Below, piece after piece: positions 1 to 5,761 of a stretch of 9,933 nucleotides of DNA (positions are counted from its first letter, which is position 1; each line of letters begins with the position of its first letter). Source of the DNA: a bacterium. GTDB lineage: Bacteria > Arandabacterota > Arandabacteria > Arandabacterales > Arandabacteraceae. Under the pieces are notes generated by a model, which saw only the letters and a list, made by a program, of their open reading frames with translations, was not told where the DNA came from and searched no databases. The stretch is from contig JALGWB010000062.1 in NCBI GenBank assembly GCA_025774405.1, positions 1 to 9,933 on the forward strand. Direction: 5' to 3'. The position numbers were made by a program, and so were the translations under genes.

Positions 1-1
1 C

Positions 2-304
2 GATGGTGCTGGCAAGTTTGCCCTGTTTCGCTTCATCACGTTGCCAGCGCTTAAGCCTGTTGTTGTTTTCGTCGTCGTTGTCAACACAATCCGTGCCTTC
101 CAGGTTTTCGTCGAGGTTGTCATCATGACAAGGGGTGGTCCCATGGGAAGCACGATGACACTTGTTTACTATATGTATGAGAAGGCATTCCACAGGATCG
201 ACATGGGCACAGCCAGTGCCGTCGCTGTCGTTGTCTTCATCCTGATAACCTGCTTTGCCTTCTTACAGGTGCGACTTCTGAAGCAGATACAGTCGGCAGC
301 TTGA
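2..304 (+). CDS. Sugar ABC transporter permease, MalF/UgpA type (5' truncated)
   Basis: This is the C-terminal 100 codons of an inner-membrane permease of a binding-protein-dependent sugar ABC transporter; the start lies before the window. The frame opens with DGAGKFALFRFITLPALKP, the second half of the EAA loop that docks on the ATPase subunit (family pattern DGA...F..ITLP.L.P). A membrane segment follows (PVVVFVVVVNTIRAFQVF), then TRGGPMGSTMTLVYYMYEKAF, matching the usual TxGGPxxxT...YxYxxAF stretch of MalF-like permeases, and a last membrane helix near the C terminus. Stop TGA is at 302-304. The next permease starts within about 15 bases, so the two are co-transcribed as the usual MalF/MalG pair. 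The family call is firm; the substrate cannot be read from this fragment. Confidence 0.93.
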   Translation, partial: DGAGKFALFRFITLPALKPVVVFVVVVNTIRAFQVFVEVVIMTRGGPMGSTMTLVYYMYEKAFHRIDMGTASAVAVVVFILITCFAFLQVRLLKQIQSAA

Positions 305-317
305 GGTGTTTCAATCG

Positions 318-1111
318 ATGAATGGGATTTTGAAACGGCCTGGAACTGGGCAAGCGAAGATCGGTTTCCTGGGTGGAATACTCCTGATTGCGCTTGTGAT
401 CGATCTTTTTCCGTTGATCGTGATGCTTTCGATCTCGGTCAAGGGGGAAGGTAGCGTCTTGAGATCAATTGGTGATCTCATTCCCAGACACATCACATTC
501 AGCCACTATGCTGAGGTTGTCACCTCAGGCAGGTTTGGCAGATATTTCTTCAACAGTGCGCTTGTTGCCATGCTGGTTGTCGGCGGAGTCGCCTCAAGGT
601 CACTCGGCTGCTTATGCTGCTTGTGATTGCAACCATGATGATTCCAAAACACATCATGATGATACCTCTCTTTACCATGCTCTATAGAGTAAATCTGATT
701 GACACCTATTTCGCCCTTGTGCTTCCTTTTCTTGTAGATGCTTTCAATATCTTCTTTGTCTATCAATACCTCAAAGCCATTCCTCGTGAGATTGAAGAGG
801 CTGCCTTCATGGATGGCGCAGGCTTGTGCAGCACGTTCTTTCGAGTTGTGTTTCCAGTTCTTAAGCCCGCTCTTGCAGTTGTTGCGACCAATACATTCTT
901 GATCAATTGGAACTCCTTTCTGCTTCCTTTTGTTTTGACAAGCTCTGACAGGGTAAGAACGCTGCCGGTCGGACTTGCCATCTTCTCTCAAGGTGAGCAC
1001 AGTACCGACTGGTCGATGCTCATGGCCGGATCGATGCTTGCAGCCATACCGACTGTGGTGCTCTGGATTCGCACCCAGAGGATCGCACAGGGTATTCTCA
1101 CCAGCCGATGA
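318..1111 (+). pseudogene. Sugar ABC transporter permease, MalG type, frame broken by an internal deletion
   Basis: This is the second permease of the sugar ABC transporter, split over two frames. The first part runs from ATG 318 (GAGG at 303-306; GTG 306 is an alternative start) to a stop at 624-626. It carries the N-terminal membrane helix and the periplasmic region up to YFFNSALVAMLVVGGVAS. The second part is read in another frame from about 596 to 1111. It has RLLMLLVIATMMIPKHIMM, the EAA loop (EEAAFMDGAG, 797-823, then VVFPVLKP) and a normal C terminus. Family members usually have about 44 residues between the NS and the MIP motif. Here only about 29 can be assembled, so roughly 15 residues (the A-A-Y-A-F-R/GK loop) are missing as well as the frame. 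This suggests a deletion of some 40-50 bases rather than a one-base slip. It may be a real lesion or an assembly fault. The stop overlaps the following anmK frame (ATGA). Confidence 0.85.
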
Positions 1112-1122
1112 GAGGGAAAGAT

Positions 1123-2316
1123 ATGAAGAGACCATCGCTTGCATGTGGTTTGATGTCAGGCACATCCAAAGATGGTGTTGATGTTGCGATCGTCGAGATA
1201 GGTGGGAAGTATCCAGGAAACCGTATCAAGCTCATCCATGGACAGACCATCCCTTTTCCTGCCTGGCTAAGGAGACGCCTTTTGCAACCCGGGGAGAAGT
1301 TCTCCGCCATCGAGGTTGCTGCCCTTGATTATCTGCTGGGTGAGATCTTTGCCCGAGCCGTTCTCGATGTGCTCAAGGCATGCAAGATAAGCCCTGGTGA
1401 AGTCATGGTTATTGGAAATCCCGGCCAGACCCTGCTTCATCGACCTCGTGGGATCCGGTTTGGGCAGCGCAGAGTCAAAGCATCGCTACAGGTCGGCTCT
1501 GGAGCGGTCATCTCGGTAATCACCGGCATTCCGACCGTGAGTGATTTCAGAGCAGCCGATATTGCAGCGGGAGGGGAGGGTGCTCCGCTCGTACCGATTT
1601 TCGACTATGTTGTTCTGGGCTCGAGAAAGAAGACGCGCATAGCTCTGAACATTGGGGGCATCTCGAATGTGACGGTCTTGCCAAAGGATCGAGACATCGC
1701 AAAAGTCGAGGCTTTCGATTGCGGACCAGGAAACTGCATGATCGATTTTGCGGTGAGGTACCTGACACATGGACGCAGGCAATACGATATCAACGGAAAG
1801 CTTGCTCTTAAGGGCAAGCCTGACCGGGAAGAGGTGAGACTCATCCTGGCCCACCCTTACTTCAGAAGGAAGCCTCCCAAGTCCACTGGCTGGCACGAGT
1901 TCGGTAACGAATTCACGCTTGAAGCCATAACCAGAATGCAGAGTAAGAATCTCGATGTGGCAGACATCGTCAGTACCCTGACCGAGGCTACTGTCGAGGC
2001 GATCGCAGGCAGCATACGTAAGTTTGTTCTTAAGCGCATGGAGGTTGATGAGGTCATCGTGACAGGTGGAGGTGTGCACAACCCGGCAATCATGTCGGGC
2101 CTCATCCGCCGCATACCCGAGTGCAAGATAATTGAGGGCGAGGCTATTGGAATATCCAGTGACTGGAAGGAGGCCTGTGCCTTTGCCTATCTGGCCTACC
2201 TCTCCCTCAAACATCTAATCAAAGCCCAAAACCCCCAAATCCCCCCAAAAGGGGTCGGAGCCAAAAACGTGCACGCTGCACGGGGTCGGAGCCAGGAAGA
2301 TTCACCTCTGGCATGA
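1123..2316 (+). CDS. anmK: Anhydro-N-acetylmuramic acid kinase
   Basis: AnmK cleaves the 1,6-anhydro ring of anhydro-MurNAc and phosphorylates it with ATP to MurNAc-6-phosphate, a cytoplasmic step of peptidoglycan recycling. Family motifs are present: GLMSGTSKDGVD at residues 9-20, the ATP-site loop; VSDFRAADIAAGGEGAPLVP at 139-158, with D141 the likely catalytic base; ALNIGGISNVT; DCGPGNCMID; and VTGGGVHNP near the C terminus. ATG 1123 is chosen because AGAGGG lies 6 bases upstream and the protein then begins just before the glycine loop. ATG 1108 in the same frame overlaps the permease stop. That gives 397 residues, within the family range. Two oddities: the family KSTGRExF motif reads KSTGWHEF, and the last 30 or so residues are coded by a C-rich tract and a repeat element instead of the usual NLPxxTGA-type end. 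Position behind two sugar permeases suggests that the transporter feeds it. Confidence 0.93.
   Translation: MKRPSLACGLMSGTSKDGVDVAIVEIGGKYPGNRIKLIHGQTIPFPAWLRRRLLQPGEKFSAIEVAALDYLLGEIFARAVLDVLKACKISPGEVMVIGNPGQTLLHRPRGIRFGQRRVKASLQVGSGAVISVITGIPTVSDFRAADIAAGGEGAPLVPIFDYVVLGSRKKTRIALNIGGISNVTVLPKDRDIAKVEAFDCGPGNCMIDFAVRYLTHGRRQYDINGKLALKGKPDREEVRLILAHPYFRRKPPKSTGWHEFGNEFTLEAITRMQSKNLDVADIVSTLTEATVEAIAGSIRKFVLKRMEVDEVIVTGGGVHNPAIMSGLIRRIPECKIIEGEAIGISSDWKEACAFAYLAYLSLKHLIKAQNPQIPPKGVGAKNVHAARGRSQEDSPLA
2225..2254. repeat. C-rich tract with short CCCC-AAAA-GGGG hairpin
   Basis: Runs of 3, 5 and 6 C separated by A-rich spacers end in CCCC (2243-2246), AAAA, GGGG (2251-2254), which can fold as a 4-bp hairpin. 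The tract is read inside the anmK frame, where it encodes a proline-rich tail unlike other AnmK proteins. It joins directly onto the GGGGTCGGAGCC repeat, so the two probably form one small element. Confidence 0.5.
2251..2293. repeat. Small repeat element: two GGGGTCGGAGCC copies flanking a hairpin
   Basis: The 12-mer GGGGTCGGAGCC occurs twice, at 2251-2262 and 2282-2293, in the same orientation. Between them CGTGCA (2268-2273), loop CGC, TGCACG (2277-2282) forms a perfect 6-bp stem. Directly repeated short blocks around a palindrome are typical of REP-like or RAYT-mobilised intergenic elements. It overlaps the 3' end of the anmK frame, so it appears to have landed in or next to the gene. No transposase is in the window, and no other copy was found by eye. 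Confidence 0.6.
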
Positions 2317-2416
2317 TGGCTAAGTTGGTGATCGCGCTGAGGAAATCTGGCTGAATTGACGGAGCCTTCGAGGACAGAATCGGCACAATTCCTATCTGGT
2401 CCGATTCTAACTTCTA

Positions 2417-2445
2417 TTGACACTTTGAAAGGCTTCTGGTATTTT
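2417..2445 (+). promoter_or_regulatory. Sigma-70 promoter of the tRNA-Asp gene
   Basis: TTGACA at 2417-2422 is followed after exactly 17 bases by TATTTT at 2440-2445. A TGG just before the -10 (2437-2439) resembles an extended -10. Predicted start is near 2452, about 8 bases before the mature tRNA 5' end, which suits a tRNA promoter. The spacing and the perfect -35 are visible; activity is inferred. Confidence 0.75.
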
Positions 2446-2459
2446 CTTAAACGGAATGC

Positions 2460-2537
2460 GGGGTCGTGGTGCAGCTTGGTTAGCACACTGGCCTGTCAAG
2501 CCAGAGGTCGCGGGTTCGAGTCCCGTCGGCCCCGCCA
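2460..2537 (+). tRNA. tRNA-Asp (anticodon GTC), CCA encoded
   Basis: A complete cloverleaf can be drawn. The acceptor stem is GGGGTCG with CGGCCCC (one T-G pair), and the D stem is GTGC/GCAC. The anticodon stem is CTGGC/GCCAG with loop CTGTCAA, giving anticodon GTC at 2495-2497. The T stem is GCGGG/CCCGT around TTCGAGT. The discriminator base is G, as expected for Asp, and CCA is encoded at 2535-2537. It reads GAC and GAT codons. It stands alone, with its own promoter upstream and a convergent minus-strand gene ending at 2614. No T-rich hairpin terminator is seen after it. Confidence 0.97.
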
Positions 2538-2613
2538 TTGAAGCCCTCTCCTCGACTGCCTTGAACCTGTCGGCGCCAGTCTGTGAACCTGGAGAAAGAT
2601 GTAGGTCCAACGA

Positions 2614-4059
2614 TCAGCCCGACCTCAGGACCCTTCTGGCGAGCGTAATGACATCTGACAGCGAGACATAGGTGAAAAGTGCAATTCCGACAGTGCACAG
2701 AATGAGTCTCAGTGGCTGTGCAACACGTGGTCGAGAGGGTTTGGGGCAACCGGCTCCGGTCGTCTGCCCAGATCTGATTGCGCCGAGGGCTTGATGCATA
2801 AATTCGTAGACTTTGATGAGACCATTTGCGGAGAGCATAACGATAATCGGCATTATTGAGACTCGCATGCGCGGGTTGGTGGCTATCGTCACTATATATA
2901 TCAGGATGAACAACGCAACTATTGCTACGAGGAAACGACTTTCCCAATTGTAGGCAGTCCAGGAGAGCCCAATAATGGCTGCAACCATCACAAATGCATA
3001 TATGGATTGAATGAGGATGGAAAGCAGCCATTCAGTCTGCTCTGCAACGTTACCATAGAATCCCAGGCGCAGATGACGAAGCACGAACGAAGAGCCTACT
3101 CGCCAGTTATGCAGATGGATCACGCATTTCTTGAGCAACCAATGGGGCTGGTTCATTCTAATTAGCTCCATAGCCTTCCTCAGAGCGTATTGTTCTCTTT
3201 CCAGTGCGGTCACCCCACTTCCCTCATATTTCTCTCTAGAGAACTCATTGCGTCCTGCTGGAGACCCGGGAATTTGTGAGTTGCCCCTCCAGAGGTTCAT
3301 ACCTACATTGGGAGCGACGACCACCCACGCTCCATGGACTCTCAGGTTACGGATGGTCCAGGGTGCGATTGCTGCTGCAAAAGCTCCAAAGAAGATGAGC
3401 CAGGGTATGACCACCCTGCGGTCGCGTTTGCACTTCAGCCAGAGGTAGGCCCCAATGGCCGGAACGGATACCAGAGCAATCGAGCGTGTCAAACACGCCA
3501 ACCCGAAGACCATTCCGCAAAAGAATAGCGTATGTGAACGCCGCGATTGAGTGAACTCAAACAGCGCATGGATGGACAGGAGAAACAGGAAGATGAAAAG
3601 AGTCTCAGACCACAGCAGGTGGCTGAAGGCGACGAATGACGGATAGATGGCTGCAAGCAGGGCAGCAAGGGTCCCTGTTAGTCTGGAGCCGAAAGCACGC
3701 CTTGCAACCTGATAGATCAGTAGAACGCTTAGTGAGCTTATTGCAACCTGGACTGCCTTGATGATGACTAAGTTCTCACCCGCCACTCGAATGATACCTG
3801 CGATGAAGTAGGGTTGGCCTGGTGGCCATCTCCAGAGTGCGCCAAAGTCGCCAGTGGCTACAACCTCCCGAGCCATGCGTAAATAGGCAACTTCGTCGAA
3901 GACCGGCTTCAAGTCCTGAGTCAGGTATAGGAAATAGGCTCTCACGAGCACTGCCATCAATACAATCAGTGGAAGGATGAAAATCCTCAAAGGAGGCGAA
4001 CGTCTCACGATCGGTCCCTCAGTTGCCTCGATATCATGAATCGCATTCGAGCGTTTCAT
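2614..4059 (-). CDS. Glycosyltransferase family 39 (PMT/ArnT-like) integral membrane protein
   Basis: A 481-residue polytopic protein of the GT-C fold, a usual length for the family. Such enzymes transfer a sugar from a polyprenyl-phosphate donor onto protein, lipid or polysaccharide on the outer face of the inner membrane. Visible features: a first membrane helix at about 26-46; then VFDEVAYL with D55-E56, the acidic pair in the first periplasmic loop that is catalytic in this family; RWPPGQPYF at about 77-85; WSETLF at 150-155; PWTIRN at 233-238; and GMNLWRGN at 253-260. Roughly ten or more hydrophobic segments follow a basic N terminus, with a last one near the C terminus. ATG 4059 is the first start in the frame; no strong ribosome-binding site is seen before it. 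It appears monocistronic and converges on tRNA-Asp with only about 76 bases between. Donor and acceptor cannot be told from sequence. Confidence 0.88.
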   Translation of the reverse strand: MKRSNAIHDIEATEGPIVRRSPPLRIFILPLIVLMAVLVRAYFLYLTQDLKPVFDEVAYLRMAREVVATGDFGALWRWPPGQPYFIAGIIRVAGENLVIIKAVQVAISSLSVLLIYQVARRAFGSRLTGTLAALLAAIYPSFVAFSHLLWSETLFIFLFLLSIHALFEFTQSRRSHTLFFCGMVFGLACLTRSIALVSVPAIGAYLWLKCKRDRRVVIPWLIFFGAFAAAIAPWTIRNLRVHGAWVVVAPNVGMNLWRGNSQIPGSPAGRNEFSREKYEGSGVTALEREQYALRKAMELIRMNQPHWLLKKCVIHLHNWRVGSSFVLRHLRLGFYGNVAEQTEWLLSILIQSIYAFVMVAAIIGLSWTAYNWESRFLVAIVALFILIYIVTIATNPRMRVSIMPIIVMLSANGLIKVYEFMHQALGAIRSGQTTGAGCPKPSRPRVAQPLRLILCTVGIALFTYVSLSDVITLARRVLRSG

Positions 4060-4385
4060 TCGGAGAGCTCTTACTTACTTCAGCGGCTCCTTGCTCATCA
4101 CGACAGCATGTATGTTCTTTACCTCACCGGAGCCGTGCCAGTCAAGCATCAATCGAGTGGGCTCTGAGAAGTGTGGGTGGCTATTGAGGTGGCCTACGAC
4201 GGATTGCTCAACGATGACGTGCATCTAAGGATTCTATTAGCTTCGTGATACACCGGTCATGGCTTCGCCTCGACACTTTCCTGGATGAATCTAGGTTGAG
4301 CGTCTGGTCGTGTGACGGACTCGGTGTGCACATTCGAGACCAAACGCAAAGGTCGAGCACAAGCTGTGAAAGCAAATCTATCGAA
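4060..4385. other. Intergenic stretch without a confident gene
   Basis: This stretch of about 326 bases lies between the membrane zinc-ribbon gene and the family-39 glycosyltransferase, both on the minus strand. The only coding candidate is a 49-codon minus-strand frame at 4075-4224. No convincing promoter, hairpin terminator or repeat was found in it by eye. Short open frames running the other way are composed of unlikely residues and start inside neighbouring genes. Confidence 0.5.
4075..4224 (-). CDS. Possible small ORF or gene remnant, unknown function
   Basis: A 49-residue frame begins ATG CAC GTC ATC and ends LKK-like with EPLK before TAA (4075-4077). The second half (residues about 22-49, with PTRLMLDWHGSGEVKNIHAV) looks like the end of a real protein in residue composition and codon choice. 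However, an in-frame TAG directly precedes the ATG and no Shine-Dalgarno is visible. It could be a true small protein upstream of the glycosyltransferase (16 bases from its start), the 3' relic of a decayed gene, or chance. I do not recognise a family. Confidence 0.3.
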   Translation of the reverse strand: MHVIVEQSVVGHLNSHPHFSEPTRLMLDWHGSGEVKNIHAVVMSKEPLK

Positions 4386-4880
4386 TCACCCCTTGGCATG
4401 TGGGTTGACCTGTCCATCCTTCAGGTCCCGCCAAACATAAAAGAGCGGGATGGCCGGCAGGATGTCAACCAGACCCAGAATGGGCGAATAGGGTAGTACG
4501 ACAAGTCCAATGAGCCCTGCTGCAATGGCGATTACCATGGCGGCGATTGAGCAGGTGCTGTAGTCCCCCTCGGTGTATTTCTTGAGAACGAAAAAATAGA
4601 CCCCACCTGCAAATGCTGCACCCAAGAGAAATCCCAATCCGCTGTTGGTGAGCAATGATATCAATGCAAGTGCACCGAAGCCTGCCATGGAAGCATACGA
4701 TAGATTCTTGACCTGGTTAGATTCGATCGCAATTGCTTCAAGATGAGCGCTGCCTGGTGCTGCTTTCCCCATCTCCTTCATCTGCCCAATGCCTCTGTTG
4801 CCAAGCTGGTTGCCACAACAGGGACAGAAGCGATGAGTCTGCCCCACTTTCTTGCCGCACCGCGGACAGTAGTTTGGCAT
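4386..4880 (-). CDS. Zinc-ribbon membrane protein, unknown function
   Basis: A 164-residue protein. The N terminus is a zinc ribbon: C5-P-R-C8 then C19-P-C-C22-G, the double CxxC pattern of the small zinc_ribbon/DZR families. A polar linker (about 24-58) leads to four predicted membrane segments at about 63-79, 82-99, 111-129 and 134-150, and a short charged tail. The ribbon is therefore probably cytoplasmic. Start ATG 4880 is supported by GGAGG (complement of 4889-4893), 8 bases upstream. It follows the soluble zinc-ribbon gene by only 13 bases, and that gene's TAG stop touches the ribosome-binding site, so the pair is an operon and probably translationally coupled. Such modular ribbon-plus-membrane proteins are widespread with no assigned function. 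Confidence 0.8.
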   Translation of the reverse strand: MPNYCPRCGKKVGQTHRFCPCCGNQLGNRGIGQMKEMGKAAPGSAHLEAIAIESNQVKNLSYASMAGFGALALISLLTNSGLGFLLGAAFAGGVYFFVLKKYTEGDYSTCSIAAMVIAIAAGLIGLVVLPYSPILGLVDILPAIPLFYVWRDLKDGQVNPHAKG

Positions 4881-4893
4881 GTTCTCAACCTCC

Positions 4894-5301
4894 CTATGCT
4901 ATCTTGCTACCACAATTGGCACAGAACACATCTTCATCATGAACTGATGCATGGCACTCGGGACATTGCAGGTCATTCTCAGATGACTCAGGGCTGAGCC
5001 TCGCTTCAAGCAATTCGAGGATCCTATTCAGTTCCCTTCTTGACCTTCCCCAGTCAGTCATCACGGTTTTCTGTCTGGGCTCAAGATTGAAGACCATCCT
5101 TACAGTTGATGCATCAGTCTGTTCGAGCAATACAGACAGATTTGAGCCAAGTGAAGTCAGCGAAAACCCGCTTTGAGCTTTGATCGTGTCACCCTCAACC
5201 GACTTCACTTTGAACTTAGCAGCTTCAAGGACAGCAACGAGATGTTGCCTGATCTCATCGATCGTTCCCATGAGGTCCCTAGTGGCCGTCAGGCTTGCCA
5301 T
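4894..5301 (-). CDS. Soluble protein with C-terminal zinc ribbon, unknown function
   Basis: A 135-residue protein with no membrane segment. Residues about 8-105 form an alpha/beta domain ending in TDWGRSRRELNRILELL, a DWG-plus-helix ending that I associate with small uncharacterised domains found beside zinc ribbons. Then a linker leads to a C-terminal ribbon, C113-P-E-C116 and C127-A-N-C130-G. The start is set at ATG 5301 rather than the upstream in-frame ATG 5331: AGGAGGAGG (complement of 5312-5320) lies about 10 bases before 5301, and this site would fall inside the longer version. It is the first gene of a two-gene operon with the membrane zinc-ribbon protein, the ribbon sitting at opposite ends of the two proteins. 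The partner arrangement suggests they act together; the process is unknown. Confidence 0.78.
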   Translation of the reverse strand: MASLTATRDLMGTIDEIRQHLVAVLEAAKFKVKSVEGDTIKAQSGFSLTSLGSNLSVLLEQTDASTVRMVFNLEPRQKTVMTDWGRSRRELNRILELLEARLSPESSENDLQCPECHASVHDEDVFCANCGSKIA

Positions 5302-5538
5302 GGTTTCTTTGCCTCCTCCTATATCTAACATGCGAAATGCAAACCGAAGCTGGTGTCGACCTGATTGGCAGCTCTTCTTCGATGTGTTGCTTCCCCCAGT
5401 CCATAGGGGCGCTTCCGGTCTGCCCGACTATAATGGTCGGCCTGGTTTCGGCTGAGCTTTAGCTTCAGTGTGGGTGCGTGAGGTAATATGACTTGGCGCC
5501 GACCGTCATCCCGCCTGCAAACTACCGCCACAATATCT
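5302..5538. other. Divergent intergenic region, upstream half
   Basis: No gene is supported here. It must hold the promoter of the minus-strand zinc-ribbon operon, but no good -35/-10 pair was found by eye. Two foldable elements are seen. One is CCGAC (5424-5428) with GTCGG (5436-5440) around a TATAATG loop. The other is a wider inverted repeat, GGTCGGC (5435-5441) with GCCGACC (5498-5504), enclosing a CTGAGCT/AGCTTCAG-like hairpin. The two share the GTCGG arm, so they are alternatives. No conserved RNA family was recognised. Confidence 0.4.
5312..5320 (-). promoter_or_regulatory. Ribosome-binding site deciding the start at 5301
   Basis: On the minus strand this reads AGGAGGAGG, an extended Shine-Dalgarno, with 10 bases to ATG 5301. 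It argues for the shorter form of the soluble zinc-ribbon protein, since the ATG at 5331 has no comparable site. Confidence 0.75.
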
Positions 5539-5567
5539 TTGACAAATCGAAATAAATTCTTTATAAT
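5539..5567 (+). promoter_or_regulatory. Perfect-consensus sigma-70 promoter of the secreted CBM20-like gene
   Basis: TTGACA at 5539-5544 and TATAAT at 5562-5567 are separated by exactly 17 bases, the ideal housekeeping promoter. The spacer is A/T-rich. Transcription should start near 5574, leaving an untranslated leader of about 188 bases before ATG 5762. It implies strong expression unless regulated downstream in the leader. Confidence 0.88.
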
Positions 5568-5573
5568 GAAAGG

Positions 5574-5761
5574 CGAACAAGTGAGCAATTGGAGCGAGCA
5601 GGTGTGTCAGGAACCTTCGCTGAAGGCTCCTTCAAGAGCATCGTGCTTGGTCATGTTAGGAGACGGCACTCGTCCATGGGGCGAGGGGACGTGGACGAGG
5701 CTGGCAAGGGTGAGGTTCCCCCGGTAGTTTGTCGGTACCTTATAGGAAGGAGGAGCAAGTG
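5574..5761 (+). promoter_or_regulatory. Long structured 5' leader, possible regulatory RNA
   Basis: The leader between the predicted start and the gene is about 188 nt and shows several folds. Hairpin A is GGA-A-CCTTC (5610-5618), loop GCT, GAAGG-C-TCC (5622-5630), with one A-C mismatch. GAAG (5622-5625) can instead pair with CTTC (5630-5633), so two folds exclude each other. Hairpin B is a perfect 8-bp stem CTCGTCCA (5669-5676) with TGGACGAG (5692-5699) around a G-rich 15-nt loop. A strong Shine-Dalgarno closes the leader. I compared it mentally with c-di-GMP, glycine, SAM, cobalamin and fluoride riboswitch patterns and recognised none. The function, for example mRNA stability, thermosensing or ligand binding, is open. 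Confidence 0.4.
5748..5753 (+). promoter_or_regulatory. Ribosome-binding site for ATG 5762
   Basis: AGGAGG lies inside a longer purine run (5744-5755), 8 bases before ATG 5762. It sets the start at the methionine that begins the signal peptide, not at the upstream in-frame codons from 5729. Confidence 0.85.

Noticed and set aside
585..630. Programmed ribosomal frameshift in the MalG-type permease
   Set aside because: No slippery heptamer followed by a structure was seen, and residues are missing at the junction, which recoding would not explain.
1486..2214. Minus-strand frame of 242 codons
   Set aside because: Antisense shadow of anmK, which has multiple conserved motifs on the plus strand.
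2460..2537. tRNA-Asp as an integration (attachment) site
   Set aside because: No integrase and no duplicated tRNA 3' end is present in the window.
2407..3031. Minus-strand frames crossing the tRNA, with GPTGLEPATSG and GTRTRDLWLD strings
   Set aside because: These strings are the well-known false translations of tRNA genes; the cloverleaf explains the sequence fully.
5429..5434. TATAAT as a second promoter
   Set aside because: The matching -35 position reads GGGGCG; without a -35 and inside a hairpin loop it is probably chance.
5488..5727. Plus-strand 79-codon frame in the leader region
   Set aside because: It spans the promoter itself and the structured leader, has no ribosome-binding site and its composition is not protein-like.
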